Position numbers and translations under genes: made by a program. 64,000 nt of DNA from Streptomyces sp. NBC_01478 (GTDB taxonomy: Bacteria; Actinomycetota; Actinomycetes; Streptomycetales; Streptomycetaceae): NCBI RefSeq assembly GCF_036227225.1, contig NZ_CP109444.1, positions 2,046,001-2,110,000 on the forward strand, given 5' to 3'. Below the pieces are notes generated by a model. That model saw only the letters and a program-made list of their open reading frames with translations, did not search any database and was not told the origin of the DNA. Below, piece after piece: positions 34,987-44,230 of the stretch. Position 1 is the first letter of the stretch, and each line of letters begins with the position of its first letter.

Positions 34987-35706
34987 TTGTTCTACTACCT
35001 CCTGAAATACGTCATTCTGGGGCCGTTGCTCAGACTAACCTTCAGGCCCCGAATAGAGGGCCTGGACAACATCCCGGAGTCGGGTGCGGCGATCATCGCG
35101 GGCAACCACCTCTCCTTCGCCGACCACTTCCTGATGCCGGCGGTCCTCAAGCGCCGCATCACCTTCCTGGCCAAGGCCGAGTACTTCACGGGCCCGGGCA
35201 TCAGGGGCCGCCTCACCGCGACCTTCTTCCGCAGCGCGGGCCAGATCCCGGTCGACCGCTCCGGCAAGGAGGCCGGCCAGGCCGCGATCCGCGAGGGCCT
35301 CGGCGTCCTGAGCAAGGACGAGCTGCTCGGCATCTACCCGGAGGGCACCCGCTCCCACGACGGCCGCCTCTACAAGGGCAAGGTCGGCGTCGCCGTCATG
35401 GCCCTGAAGGCCCAGGTCCCCGTCATCCCGTGCGCGATGATCGGCACCTTCGAGGCCCAGCCGCCCGGCAAGGTCATCCCCAAGGTCCACCCCGTGACGA
35501 TCCGCTTCGGCAAGCCCCTCGACTTCTCCCGCTACGAAGGCATGGAGAACGAGAAGGCGATCCTGCGCGCCATCACCGACGAGATCATGTACGCGATCCT
35601 CATGCTCTCCGAGCAGGAGTACGTCGACCAGTACGCGGCGGTCGCCAAGGCCGCGGAGGCGGCCGCGGCGAAGGAGCGCAAGTTCCCGCGACTGCCGCTG
35701 AGTTGA
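34987..35706 (+). CDS. 1-acyl-sn-glycerol-3-phosphate acyltransferase
   Basis: A 239-residue PlsC-family acyltransferase of membrane phospholipid synthesis. The catalytic HX4D is in AGNHLSFADHFL and the glycerol-phosphate motif in YPEGTRSHDGRLYKGKVG. The hydrophobic N-terminus (MFYYLLKYVILGPLLRLTF) anchors it to the membrane. The start is a TTG at 34987 with GAGG 8 nt upstream; no ATG or GTG fits better. It is flanked by unrelated genes. Streptomyces have several paralogues, so the specific acyl donor is unknown. Confidence 0.92.
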   Translation: MFYYLLKYVILGPLLRLTFRPRIEGLDNIPESGAAIIAGNHLSFADHFLMPAVLKRRITFLAKAEYFTGPGIRGRLTATFFRSAGQIPVDRSGKEAGQAAIREGLGVLSKDELLGIYPEGTRSHDGRLYKGKVGVAVMALKAQVPVIPCAMIGTFEAQPPGKVIPKVHPVTIRFGKPLDFSRYEGMENEKAILRAITDEIMYAILMLSEQEYVDQYAAVAKAAEAAAAKERKFPRLPLS

Positions 35707-36051
35707 GGGCGATCGAGCTGGCGTGAGCGAGGCGCGGGATCGGGCATCCCGTGGGGCGCACACCCTCGCGGGGCTACTGGACGGTGACGGCCGCGGAGTT
35801 CGGCCGGACGGCAGACACGCTGAGGGGGGCCGCGCCGTAAGCCTTCTCGCCGCACGCGGACAACAGCCTCGCAGGCAGGCCTTCTTGGCGGGCCGAGGGC
35901 CTCGTTCCCCGGAGCCGGCCGAGCAACGCGACGGCCAACTGGCCCTGCGGGAGCGGCGGAAGGCGTTCACTTGTCCGCGCAACGACGAAGGGGCGGCCGG
36001 TTCAGAACCGGCCGCCCCTCGGCACGTACGACTACTGCTGACTACTGCTGT
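35707..36051. other. intergenic space with a terminator
   Basis: No gene is supported between plsC and the convergent tap gene. A perfect 14-bp stem, AGGGGCGGCCGGTT (35989-36002) and its complement (36006-36019) with a CAG loop, lies 33 nt beyond the tap stop codon and is listed separately. The remaining 280 bp shows no recognisable feature. Confidence 0.6.
35989..36019 (-). terminator. terminator of the tripeptidyl aminopeptidase gene
   Basis: A 14-bp perfect stem, AGGGGCGGCCGGTT paired with AACCGGCCGCCCCT, around a 3-nt loop. It is located just downstream of the tap stop codon on its strand and could also stop transcription coming from plsC. Confidence 0.85.
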
Positions 36052-37662
36052 TTACGGAACCGGCGTCGCGTGCGGGGTGCACGTGAAGTCGGAGGCGTCC
36101 AGCTTGCCGGTCAACAGGTAGGCGTCGACACGGGAGTTGATGCACGGGTTGACCAGACCGGTCACACCGTGGGAGCCCGCGTCCTTCTCGGTGATCAGGC
36201 GTGAGCCCTTGAAGCGCTGGTGCAGAACGACGGCGCCCTCGTACGGCGTGGCGGCGTCACGCTGCGACTGCACGATGAGAACCGGCGGCAGACCCTTGCC
36301 GGTCTTGACCTCGACCGGGGACTGCTGCTTGACGGGCCAGGTGGCGCACGGCAGGTTCATCCAGGCGTTGGCCCAGGTCAGGAACGGGTACTGCTTGTTG
36401 AGCGCCGTGTTGTCCTTGTCCCACTTCGCCCAACTGGTGGGCCACTTGGCGTCGGTGCACTCGACGGCCGTGTAGACGGCGTTGCCGTTCTCCGAGGTGA
36501 TGTTGCCCGCGGTGTCCGACATGTCGGGCGAGGCAGCGTCGATCAGCGGCTGCGGATCACCGGCGACGTACTTGCTGAACGCGGTGGCGACCGGTATCCA
36601 CGAGGAGTCGTAGTACGGGGCGCCCTGGAAGAAGCCGAGCAGCTCGGCCGGACCGACGACCCCGCCGAGCGGGCTCTTCTTGGCGGTGGCACGCAGCTCC
36701 AGCCACTTCGCCTGGACGGCGGCGCGGGTGGTGCCGAGGTGGAAGGCCGCGTCGTTCTTGGCGACCCAGTCCTCCCAGTCCTTCCAGCGGCCCTCGAACG
36801 CGACGTCCTGGCCCAGGTTGGCCTCGTACCAGATGTTGTCGCGCGCCGGGTTGACGACGCTGTCGACGAGCATCCGGCGCACGTGGCTCGGGAACAGGGT
36901 GCCGTAGACGGCGCCGAGGTAGGTGCCGTAGGAGACGCCCAGGTAGTTGAGCTTCTTCTCGCCGAGGGCGGCGCGGATGACGTCCAGGTCGCGCGCGGTG
37001 TTCGGCGTGGTCATCTGCGCGAGCATGGTGCGGCCGGTGCGCTCGGCGCAGCCGTCCGCGTACTCACGGGCCAGCTTGCGCTGCGCGTTCTTGTCGGCCG
37101 TGGAGCCCGGTACCGGGTCCGCCTTCGGCGCCTTCACGAACTCCTGCGGGTCGATGCAGGAGATGGGCGCCGAGTGGCCGACACCGCGCGGGTCGAAGCC
37201 CACGAAGTCGTACGCCTTGGACGTGTTGACCCACAGCGGGTTCTTGGTGGTGACCCGGAGCGGGAAACGCATTCCGGAGCCGCCCGGACCGCCGGGGTTG
37301 TAGACGAGCGCGCCCTGGCGCTCCGCCGCGGTGCCGGTGCTGACCGCACGGTCGACGGCGAGCTTGATCTTCTTGCCGTTCGGCTTGGTGTAGTCGATCG
37401 GCACGGTAACCCAGCCGCACTGGACCGGCTTCGCGAAGCCCCAGTCGGCGGGGCAGTCCTGCCAGTCGATCCCGGCCTTGGCGGCGCGGGCGGCGGTGAG
37501 CGCGGCGCCCTGGGCCGCCGCACGGTCCTGCCCGTGAGCTGCCGTCTGGTTGGTCTGCGCGTTGGCCGCGGGTGCCACCACGGCGCCGGCTATCAGCGCC
37601 GCAGCCGCGAATCCGGCCGAACCGAACGCCATCACGCGGCTCTTCGGTCTGTTGTGCCTCAA
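36052..37662 (-). CDS. tap: secreted tripeptidyl aminopeptidase (alpha/beta hydrolase)
   Basis: A 536-residue exported serine peptidase that removes tripeptides from protein N-termini. The signal peptide (MAFGSAGFAAAALIAGAVVAPAANA) is cleaved after ANA. The oxyanion segment NPGGPGGSGM, the nucleophile S244 (GVSYGTYLG), the acid in SQRDAATPYEGA and the histidine in DAGSHGVTG are all visible. The start is a TTG at 37662 with GGGGAGG at good spacing; an upstream ATG reaching 37758 would put a non-signal sequence in front of the signal peptide. It is typical of Streptomyces mycelium proteases processing exported proteins. Confidence 0.93.
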   Translation of the reverse strand: MRHNRPKSRVMAFGSAGFAAAALIAGAVVAPAANAQTNQTAAHGQDRAAAQGAALTAARAAKAGIDWQDCPADWGFAKPVQCGWVTVPIDYTKPNGKKIKLAVDRAVSTGTAAERQGALVYNPGGPGGSGMRFPLRVTTKNPLWVNTSKAYDFVGFDPRGVGHSAPISCIDPQEFVKAPKADPVPGSTADKNAQRKLAREYADGCAERTGRTMLAQMTTPNTARDLDVIRAALGEKKLNYLGVSYGTYLGAVYGTLFPSHVRRMLVDSVVNPARDNIWYEANLGQDVAFEGRWKDWEDWVAKNDAAFHLGTTRAAVQAKWLELRATAKKSPLGGVVGPAELLGFFQGAPYYDSSWIPVATAFSKYVAGDPQPLIDAASPDMSDTAGNITSENGNAVYTAVECTDAKWPTSWAKWDKDNTALNKQYPFLTWANAWMNLPCATWPVKQQSPVEVKTGKGLPPVLIVQSQRDAATPYEGAVVLHQRFKGSRLITEKDAGSHGVTGLVNPCINSRVDAYLLTGKLDASDFTCTPHATPVP

Positions 37663-37796
37663 GTGGGCCCCTCCCCGTACATCGTTGCGAAATGGTCTCG
37701 GAGGATCCTCGCGGCTGTGAGCCGTCTGAGAACAGAGGCGGTTGACCTTCTTTACCAATCCGATAAGCGGAAACAGGCGTACCGCTCAGCGGATAC

Positions 37797-38564
37797 TCAC
37801 CCGAGCGACGCCAGCGCCTCGTCCAGCACCCGCCGCAGCCGCAGCGCGTCGGAGGCGATCGCGCTCACCAGCACGGCGGGCCCGGCGAGCGGCACCAGGG
37901 CCGCGCACTCCCCCAGCATGCGGGCCGCGACCGGCTCCCGGGTGAACTCCGGCCGTACGACGAGGAGTTGCCCGACCGCGCGATGTCCCGCGAGAACGGC
38001 CGGCCCGTCCCAGCCGCCCGGCGCTCCGGGTCCGCAGGCCAACTCCTGGTCCAGGACGGTCCGTCCGGCGATCCGCAGCGTCAGTCTGCTGGTGAGCCGT
38101 CCGGATTCCTCACCGGCGCGCCCGAGCACCTGCTCCTCGCGCAGCACGAGGCGGGCGGAGTCGGCGAGATCGACGCGCGTCGCAACGCGCAGGTCACTAC
38201 CGCGCACGGAGATCAACTGCTCGGGCAGCCAGTGCAGTTCGCCGTCCTCGGCAACACGGAGCCGCACGTCGTACCGCGACTCGCCCTTGGCCTGCCCCGG
38301 CAGCGCGATGGTCGCGGCAGCGGACCCGACCCGCAACCGGGCCCCACGCTCGACATCGGCCTCGACGGCGAAGTGATCACCGCCGAGCGGCCCGCTCATC
38401 GCCCCGACGAGCATGACCTGGGCCTCGGCCCCTGTCCCCCGGGTCCGCCGCAACGCGAGCGGCCCGTCCCCCTCCAGCACGGGCAGCGCGGTACCGCCCC
38501 GACCGTCCTCCCGGGCCGCGATCCGCGCGGTGGCCCGGACCCCGGCCGCGATCACACCGCCCAC
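37797..38564 (-). CDS. ureD: urease accessory protein UreD
   Basis: A 255-residue UreD/UreH homologue that, with UreF and UreG, forms the nickel-insertion complex on the urease apoenzyme. Features are [20 protein letters not shown] and [18 protein letters not shown]. It is the last gene of the cluster. The start may be the GTG at 38564 or, more economically, the GTG at 38555, which overlaps the TGA of ureG (GTGA); I list the longer form. Sequence conservation is weak in this family, so position and the two motifs carry the call. Confidence 0.88.
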   Translation of the reverse strand: MGGVIAAGVRATARIAAREDGRGGTALPVLEGDGPLALRRTRGTGAEAQVMLVGAMSGPLGGDHFAVEADVERGARLRVGSAAATIALPGQAKGESRYDVRLRVAEDGELHWLPEQLISVRGSDLRVATRVDLADSARLVLREEQVLGRAGEESGRLTSRLTLRIAGRTVLDQELACGPGAPGGWDGPAVLAGHRAVGQLLVVRPEFTREPVAARMLGECAALVPLAGPAVLVSAIASDALRLRRVLDEALASLG

Positions 38565-39229
38565 GCGGCGAGTTGCTGCCGCACCCAGCGGGCGACCTCG
38601 CCGACCCCTGCCTCGGTCCTCAACGACTGGAAGACCACCGGCAGTTCGGCCCGCTGAGCCTTCGCGTCGGCCGCCATCCGCCCCAGGTCGGACCCCACGT
38701 ACGGCGCGAGGTCGGTCTTGTTGACGACCAGCAGATCGGCGGTGGTGACACCCGGACCGCCCTTGCGCGGAATGTCGTCCCCGCCGGCCACGTCGATCAC
38801 GAAGATCTGCGCGTCGACGAGCCCCTTGGAGAAGGTCGCGGTGAGATTGTCCCCACCGGACTCGACCAGGATCAGATCCAACGGCCCGACCTCGTCCTCC
38901 AGATCCTCGACGGCTTCGAGGTTGGCGGAGATGTCGTCCCGGATGGCGGTGTGCGGACAGGCCCCGGTCTCCACGGCGGTGATCCGCTCGGGCGGCAACA
39001 CGGCCTCCCGCAGCAGGAATTCGGCGTCCTCACGCGTGTAGATGTCATTGGTGACGACAGCGAGCGAGAGCTCGTCACGCAGGGCCCGGCAGAGCGCGGC
39101 GACAGTGGCGGTCTTCCCGGACCCGACGGGCCCACCGAGCCCGATCCGCAGGGCACGGTGGGTGCCGTCGGGACGGTGTGCGTCGGCACTGACGGCGGCG
39201 GGGCCGTCGTGGGTGTGGTCGAGGTGCAT
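38552..39229 (-). CDS. ureG: urease accessory GTPase UreG
   Basis: A 225-residue SIMIBI-class GTPase. The P-loop is [16 protein letters not shown] (about residue 31), followed by [19 protein letters not shown], the CPH nickel motif in [11 protein letters not shown], and [11 protein letters not shown] for guanine recognition. A 24-residue N-terminal extension contains five histidines (2, 5, 7, 18, 24). There is no ureE in the cluster, so the extension may take over nickel storage (inference). The ATG at 39229 follows AAGGAG at 10 nt. Confidence 0.94.
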   Translation of the reverse strand: MHLDHTHDGPAAVSADAHRPDGTHRALRIGLGGPVGSGKTATVAALCRALRDELSLAVVTNDIYTREDAEFLLREAVLPPERITAVETGACPHTAIRDDISANLEAVEDLEDEVGPLDLILVESGGDNLTATFSKGLVDAQIFVIDVAGGDDIPRKGGPGVTTADLLVVNKTDLAPYVGSDLGRMAADAKAQRAELPVVFQSLRTEAGVGEVARWVRQQLAAWAV

Positions 39230-39274
39230 AAGGCGGCTCCTTCTGGTTCTTACGGTGCTTCGGTGCCCTATCAG

Positions 39275-39400
39275 CGAGGCCGGCACCTCCCAGCCCGTCC
39301 GGCGTTTGAGGACGAGGCCGTTCAGGCCGACCGGGGGTCCAGGGGGCGGAGCCCCCTGGGAACGGGGTCGAAGGGGCAGAGCCCCTGGGGGATGGGACGG
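39275..39400. repeat. second type of dispersed Streptomyces intergenic repeat (ureG-ureF gap)
   Basis: The 198-bp gap between ureF and ureG holds the sequence CCCAGCCCGTCCGGCGTTTG followed by AGGACGAGGCCGTTCAGGCC, a motif known from many Streptomyces intergenic regions, then two GGGGC-GGAGCCCC and GGGGCAGAGCCCC hairpins. It interrupts an otherwise tightly spaced urease operon and may act as an attenuator. Confidence 0.7.
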
Positions 39401-39427
39401 GTAGGGGCGGCGGGGGCGAGAAAACCC

Positions 39428-40102
39428 CTACGACGCGAACAACCGCACAGCCCAAGCGGCATGCGCCTCCGCCCCGATCTCCAGCAACGGCGCGGAAGCA
39501 CAAGGCAGAGCGCCGACCCCCTCGTCGAGGACACGCCGCCCCGCCTCCACCGCCCGGTCGACGACAAGGTCCAGCTCCGGCGCCAACCGGGCCAGCACAG
39601 CCGTAGCGTCGAACGGATCCAGGCTCAGCAACCGCACCGTCGCGGACGCCGGCCCACTCACACTCTCGTAGGCCGCGCAGTACGCCGCGTCCTCGGGTCC
39701 CAGCCCGGCCGCCCGAGCCACCAGCCCCAACACCACTGGCTGATGCGCCCCCTTGGGGAACTCCCGTGCCAGCGCGTCGAGTTCGGGGGACGGCCAGGTA
39801 GCGCGAGCGGCCCGCATCAACTGCCGCCCCAGCTTCCGCGCGACCACCCGCAACGCGGGCGACGGCGTCCGCGCGTCCGCGGCCGCGTCCAGCTCCACCG
39901 GGTCAACTCCCAGCGCGGCAGCGGAAGCGAGCCCGGCGGACACCAGCCCGGCCGTGTACAACCGCCCCCGGCAGAACTCACCGAGGTCGGCCGCCCCGGT
40001 GACGCGTCCGGCCTTGACGGCGGCCTCGGCCCCGCCGGAGTGTGCGTGCCCTCCGGCGGGAAACCGCCCGTCGGCGAGAACCAGCAGCGCTCCCCTGCTC
40101 AT
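39428..40102 (-). CDS. ureF: urease accessory protein UreF
   Basis: A 224-residue all-helical UreF homologue that bridges UreD and UreG and acts as a GTPase-gating protein. The N-terminal ALLVLADGRFPAGGHAHSGG is the family hallmark. The ATG at 40102 (MSRGALL) was chosen from family; the longer open frame overlaps ureC. It is 28 nt downstream of ureC. A dispersed repeat separates it from ureG. Confidence 0.92.
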   Translation of the reverse strand: MSRGALLVLADGRFPAGGHAHSGGAEAAVKAGRVTGAADLGEFCRGRLYTAGLVSAGLASAAALGVDPVELDAAADARTPSPALRVVARKLGRQLMRAARATWPSPELDALAREFPKGAHQPVVLGLVARAAGLGPEDAAYCAAYESVSGPASATVRLLSLDPFDATAVLARLAPELDLVVDRAVEAGRRVLDEGVGALPCASAPLLEIGAEAHAAWAVRLFAS

Positions 40103-40130
40103 CGCACTGTACCCATCGAAAGAGTACTCA

Positions 40131-41852
40131 TCAGAAGAGGAAGTACCGCTGAGCCATGGGCAGTTCGGCGGCCGGAGTCGCCTCGACGAGCTCCCCGTCG
40201 ATGTGCACGGCGAAGCTGTCGGGGTCGACCTGGACGCGCGGCCGGGCGTCGTTCTCCCGCATGTCCGCCTTGGTGACCCCACGCGTGGAGTCGATGGCCA
40301 CGAACTTCTTGCCGAGGTCGAGCCGTTCGGGCAGCCCGTCCTCGATGGCCAACGGGGCGACGAAGTTGAAGGAGTTGGCGGCCGGTGCCCGTCCGATCGC
40401 CCCGAACATCGGGCGCGGCAGGATGGGCTGCGGGGTCGGGATGGACGCGTTGGCGTCGCCCATCTGCGCGTACGCGATCTGCCCGCCCTTGATCACGAGG
40501 TGCGGCTTGACGCCGAAGAACGGCGGCTCCCACAGCACGAGGTCGGCGAGCTTGCCCGTCTCGACGGAGCCGATCTCACGGGCGAGGCCCTGCGCGAGGG
40601 CGGGGTTGATCGTGTACTTGGCAACGTAGCGCCGTACGCGATGGTTGTCCGCGCGCCCGTCCCCCGGCAGCGCGCCCCGCCGCCGCTTCATCACATGGGC
40701 CGTCTGCCAGGTCCGCAGGATCACCTCGCCCACCCGCCCCATGGCCTGGGCGTCGGAGGAGATGATCGAGATGGCGCCGAGGTCGTGGAGGATGTCCTCC
40801 GCGCCGATCGTCGAGGGGCGGATGCGGGACTCGGCGAAGGCCAGGTCCTCGGGGACGGCCGGGTTGAGGTGGTGGCAGACCATCAGCATGTCGAGGTGTT
40901 CCTCGGCGGTGTTGACGGTGTAGGGCCGGGTCGGGTTGGTGGAGCTGGGCAGTACGTGCGGCTCGGAGACCACGGTCATGATGTCCGGCGCGTGCCCGCC
41001 GCCCGCGCCCTCGGTGTGGTAGGCGTGGATGCCGCGTCCGGCGATCGCGGCGAGGGTGTCGCCGACGAACCCTGCCTCGTTCAACGTGTCGGTGTGGATG
41101 GCGACTTGGACGCCCGTGCGGTCGGCGACGGTGAGCGAGGCGTCGATGACGGCGGGGGTCGAGCCCCAGTCCTCGTGCAGTTTCAGTCCCAGCGCTCCCC
41201 CGCGGATCTGGGACATCATCGCGTCGTGCGAGACGGTGTTGCCCTTGCCGAGGAAGCCGATGTTGAGCGGGTACTGCTCCATCGCGGCCATCATCCGGGC
41301 CAGATGCCAGGGGCCGGGGGTAACCGTGGTCGCCTTCGAACCCTCGGCAGGACCGGTGCCGCCGCCCACCAGGGTGGTGACTCCGGCGGAGAGCGCTTCG
41401 TCGGCGATCTGCGGACAGATGAAGTGGACGTGCGCGTCCACGGCGCCGGCCGTGAGGATGCGTCCGTTGCCGGCGATGACCTCGGTCTCGGGGCCGATCA
41501 CCAGGTCGGGGTGGATGCCGTCCATGGTGTCGGGGTTGCCGGCCTTGCCGATGCCGGTGATGCGGCCGTCGCGGATGCCGACGTCGGCCTTGACGATGCC
41601 CCAGTGGTCGATGATCACGGCGCCGGTGATGACGGTGTCGGGGGTGCCCTCCGCGCGCGTGGCGCGGGCCTGCCCCATGGACTCGCGGATGACCTTGCCG
41701 CCGCCGAACACGGCCTCGTCACCGGCGAGTCCCGGACCGCCGCTGCGGTCCTCCTCGATCTCGATCAGCAGATCGGTGTCGGCGAGCCGGATGCGGTCGC
41801 CGGTGGTCGGCCCGAACAGGTCCGCGTACGCGGCACGGGAGATCTCAGGCAT
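40131..41852 (-). CDS. ureC: urease alpha subunit
   Basis: A 573-residue catalytic subunit that hydrolyses urea at a dinuclear nickel centre. The nickel ligands are visible as [10 protein letters not shown] (His pair), the carbamylated K224 in [34 protein letters not shown] and SSDAQAMGR; the mobile-flap HHL is in [20 protein letters not shown]. Length is normal. The ATG overlaps the 3' end of ureB by 8 nt, typical of a coupled operon. The C-terminus ends QRYFLF as in other ureases. Confidence 0.97.
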   Translation of the reverse strand: MPEISRAAYADLFGPTTGDRIRLADTDLLIEIEEDRSGGPGLAGDEAVFGGGKVIRESMGQARATRAEGTPDTVITGAVIIDHWGIVKADVGIRDGRITGIGKAGNPDTMDGIHPDLVIGPETEVIAGNGRILTAGAVDAHVHFICPQIADEALSAGVTTLVGGGTGPAEGSKATTVTPGPWHLARMMAAMEQYPLNIGFLGKGNTVSHDAMMSQIRGGALGLKLHEDWGSTPAVIDASLTVADRTGVQVAIHTDTLNEAGFVGDTLAAIAGRGIHAYHTEGAGGGHAPDIMTVVSEPHVLPSSTNPTRPYTVNTAEEHLDMLMVCHHLNPAVPEDLAFAESRIRPSTIGAEDILHDLGAISIISSDAQAMGRVGEVILRTWQTAHVMKRRRGALPGDGRADNHRVRRYVAKYTINPALAQGLAREIGSVETGKLADLVLWEPPFFGVKPHLVIKGGQIAYAQMGDANASIPTPQPILPRPMFGAIGRAPAANSFNFVAPLAIEDGLPERLDLGKKFVAIDSTRGVTKADMRENDARPRVQVDPDSFAVHIDGELVEATPAAELPMAQRYFLF

Positions 41853-42156
41853 CGAGGGCACCTCCGGTCTCCCCGCGCAGTCCCGGCACGATGCGGGCGC
41901 CGACCAGCGGGACGAGTTCGACGTCGACGGGGATCCCCGGCTCGAAGCGCACGGCCGTACCGGCGGCGACGTTGAGCCGCTTGCCACGCGCGGCGGCGCG
42001 GTCGAACTCGAGCCCGGGGTTGGCCTCGGCGAAGTGGTAGTGGGAGCCGACCTGGACGGGCCGGTCGGCGGCGTTGAGGACGGTCATCCGTGTGACCTCA
42101 CGGCCCGCGTTGTAGACGATCGGGTCGTCCGCGAACAGGATCTCGCCGGGAATCAT
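41845..42156 (-). CDS. ureB: urease beta subunit
   Basis: A 103-residue structural subunit, starting [20 protein letters not shown]. It contains [25 protein letters not shown], split by conserved residues. It overlaps ureC by 8 nt and follows ureA by 9 nt. All three structural subunits are separate genes, as usual in actinobacteria. Confidence 0.96.
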   Translation of the reverse strand: MIPGEILFADDPIVYNAGREVTRMTVLNAADRPVQVGSHYHFAEANPGLEFDRAAARGKRLNVAAGTAVRFEPGIPVDVELVPLVGARIVPGLRGETGGALDA

Positions 42157-42165
42157 CGAGGCCTC

Positions 42166-42468
42166 CTACACGATCGGGTCGTGGACGGTGACGAGCTTGG
42201 TGCCGTCCGGGAAGGTCGCCTCGACCTGTACGTCGTGGATCATCTCGGGGATGCCCTCCATGACGTCGTCCCTGGTGAGCAGCTTGCGCCCGGAGGACAT
42301 CAGCTCGGCGACGGTACGGCCGTCACGGGCGCCTTCGAGGATGTGCGACGTGATGAGAGCGACCGCCTCGGGGTGGTTCAGCTTCAGACCACGGGCCCGG
42401 CGCTTCTCGGCCACGTCGGCCGCCACGTGGATCAGCAGCCTCTCTTGCTCGTGCGGGGTCAGTTGCAC
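42166..42468 (-). CDS. ureA: urease gamma subunit
   Basis: A 100-residue subunit (start [20 protein letters not shown]), the usual length. [20 protein letters not shown] is typical. The GTG start at 42468 has GAGGTGGGA before it; the upstream ATG at 42576 would add an unrelated Arg/Pro-rich segment. It is first in the operon ureA-ureB-ureC-ureF-ureG-ureD; ureE is missing. Confidence 0.95.
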   Translation of the reverse strand: MQLTPHEQERLLIHVAADVAEKRRARGLKLNHPEAVALITSHILEGARDGRTVAELMSSGRKLLTRDDVMEGIPEMIHDVQVEATFPDGTKLVTVHDPIV

Positions 42469-42660
42469 GTCCCACCTCACAGTCCTCGCTCCGGACCGTG
42501 CGGGGTCCGGCTGCCGCAGCCCCGGGTCAAAGTCCCTGGTGGCGTGGATCGGCAGGCTAGTTGGACGGCGTTTCAAGCAAGTTAACCGAGCTGTGATCAG
42601 GACATTCGCATCTACGCCCGTAGAGCGGTCCCCCGCACGGCCTGCCCCGCACCCCTGTCG

Positions 42661-42948
42661 CTACGACGGGTTCGACCCCCGGTGTTCGGCCGCGATACCG
42701 AACCGCTGGTGTTCGCGAGGAGCGGACGCGACCTCGTGGACGCGCGAGACGGAGCTGATCACCTGCTCCTCGGCGTTCGCGTCGAGCTTGTCGAGTTCGT
42801 CGAGTCGCTCCAGGTCGGCGGCGGAGACCAGCGCGACAAGGGGCTTGCCGTGCCGTGTCACGACGACGCGCTCGCCGCCGTACACCACCCGGTTGATCAG
42901 GTCGGCGAGCTCAGCCCTGGCTTGCGTCACCGGAATCTCGTAGGCCAT
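42661..42948 (-). CDS. Phd/YefM-family antitoxin (orphan)
   Basis: A 95-residue protein whose first half is a Phd/YefM DNA-binding domain (MAYEIPVTQARAELADLINR, then VVYGGERVVVTRHGKPLVAL). The C-terminal half should bind the toxin. No RelE, Doc or other toxin ORF lies within 300 bp on either side: downstream is the urease operon, upstream non-coding DNA. It may be a solitary regulator or the survivor of a broken toxin-antitoxin pair. An ATG start at 42948 has no strong ribosome-binding site. Confidence 0.85.
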   Translation of the reverse strand: MAYEIPVTQARAELADLINRVVYGGERVVVTRHGKPLVALVSAADLERLDELDKLDANAEEQVISSVSRVHEVASAPREHQRFGIAAEHRGSNPS

Positions 42949-43300
42949 ACCCCAAGCTTACGGGGCGTCCATCTGGTTCACCGTGGTCGGTGACGACATC
43001 AAAGTTCCAGGTCAGGGGCTCTCACACGCTCCCGTGCGCTCTCGTCTGTGAGAAAGGTGTGAGACGAGGTGAGACGAAGAACTCTCTGGTCGCACTGAAT
43101 CCTGGCAGGTCTCCGGTGCGGCGGACGCGCCGCTCCGACCGGCCCTGCGCAGAACTCCGGCCGGGCGGGTGCTTGCCCGTCGACGCACCGGAGGCTGGGC
43201 GGATCTCCGAGATCCAGGGGGCTGGCTGGACTGTGGTGCCTTAGGAAGAGGCTGAACTCGGTCGACTCCTGGCTGGCCCCTGATACGACTCGTGATGCAA

Positions 43301-43332
43301 CGGAAACGCCCCGGTTCACCGGGGCGTTTCCG
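43301..43332. terminator. terminator-like hairpin
   Basis: A perfect 14-bp stem, CGGAAACGCCCCGG (43301-43314) with its complement (43319-43332), and a TTCA loop. It has no intact gene directly before it on either strand. Confidence 0.75.
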
Positions 43333-43487
43333 TGTGTGCGCTCAGGTCAGCGCAGGCCGTCTGCGTCGTCGTGCACTTCGCCGGCTGGGAGTGACCGACA
43401 CGACGGTCGCCCTCTGGGCCCTCGCTGTAGATGACCGCGGAGGATGCTTCCCGGAAGTTGAGCCTGAGCTGCTCTTCTGACGGAGCA

Positions 43488-43533
43488 TCAATCGGGTAGG
43501 AGCGCCGGCAACCCGGCCCTCCTACCCGATTGA
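43488..43533. terminator. long bipartite hairpin, terminator-like
   Basis: TCAATCGGGTAGGAG (43488-43502) pairs with CTCCTACCCGATTGA (43519-43533); inside, GCCGG (43504-43508) pairs with CCGGC (43513-43517), giving 20 paired bases with one internal mismatch. It begins 7 nt after the stop of the short plus-strand ORF ending at 43480. Confidence 0.8.
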
Positions 43534-43680
43534 CACGTCGGCGTCCCGCCACGGACATCCTCGCGTTCCGGTGGTGTCCCTGGGGAGACGCTCTGCTGCC
43601 ACCGGCCGGACGCGACAACGACGCTGATGGCCAAAACCCCAGCAAGACACCGATGAGGCCCGTCGATGCACCAGTCGGGA

Positions 43681-43854
43681 CACGCATCGGCCTCCACCAA
43701 GACCCTTGACGGCCTCACACAAGTACGCCCAGTCCCCGACGCGGAACAGCGGCGCGGGAGCGGTCAGCCGGTACGCCACCAGCACCCCGATCACCTGGCC
43801 GTGCGTCAGGTCCGCTTGCAGATCCAGTGGCCGCAGCCCATCGAGGAGACAGAC
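43681..43854 (-). pseudogene. IS1634-like transposase, N-terminal-domain remnant
   Basis: The minus-strand frame reads GLRPLDLQADLTHGQVIGVL then VAYRLTAPAPLFRVGDWA. This resembles the DUF4277 N-terminal domain of IS1634-family transposases, in which an LTHGQV(I/V)-ALVANRL-(S/T)-P-PLYRV segment is conserved. Only about 55 residues remain; the frame continues with unrelated sequence at both ends and no terminal inverted repeats were found. Family assignment is from memory of the motif. Confidence 0.4.
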
Positions 43855-43897
43855 ACCGGCGACGGCCACCGACGTGCACAGCCGCACGCAGCGCAGC

Positions 43898-44230
43898 ATG
43901 ATCACGCAGACGGAGAAGGCTGGACACTGGCGGCACACCCTCGCCGAGCAACTGCACGTACAGCTCTTGCTCGACCGCGCGATGCTCGGCAGCTGGGTCA
44001 CCCCACAGTGTCCCGCCGTCGAGTTCGATTCGGGCGTGTCCGAGTCCCTGCAGTCCATCGGAACCACGCTCGATCTGCTCGCCCGCGCCGGCGCCGTCAG
44101 CACCGCGACCAAGGTCAACGTGTTGCACCCCGAATGGGACGACACCACCCTTAAGACCGAGGTTGCGCTCATCCTCGCCGAGACCGGCGCCGGAGCTCCG
44201 GATCCGGTTGGTACTTTCCCCGCTACATAG
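43898..44230 (+). pseudogene. phage portal protein, C-terminal remnant
   Basis: About 110 residues, including HWRHTLAEQLHVQLLLDRAM, LQSIGTTLDLLARAGAVSTA and the sequence VNVLHPEWDDTTLKTEVALI. The last, a W-(D/N)-D-x-E-V helix near the C-terminus, is characteristic of SPP1/gp6-type portal proteins. A full portal protein is about 450 residues, so some three quarters are gone, and the 5' end abuts the IS1634-like remnant. Together with the minor-capsid fragment this shows a degraded prophage. Confidence 0.6.

Larger units (their letters stand above)
42949..43680. other. non-coding stretch at the border of the accessory region, with two strong hairpins
   Basis: No intact gene is seen. There is a 14-bp stem hairpin at 43301-43332 and a larger one at 43488-43533 (listed separately). 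A short plus-strand ORF ending at 43480 (…DRGGCFPEVEPELLF) stops 7 nt before the larger hairpin, as if it were the 3' end of a real gene now missing its 5' part. The composition becomes irregular here, which marks the junction between the conserved chromosome and the inserted DNA. Confidence 0.5.

Noticed and set aside
42661..42948. Reading the Phd/YefM gene and a neighbouring small frame as a complete toxin-antitoxin pair
   Set aside because: No ORF with RelE, YoeB or Doc features is present within several hundred bases on either side.
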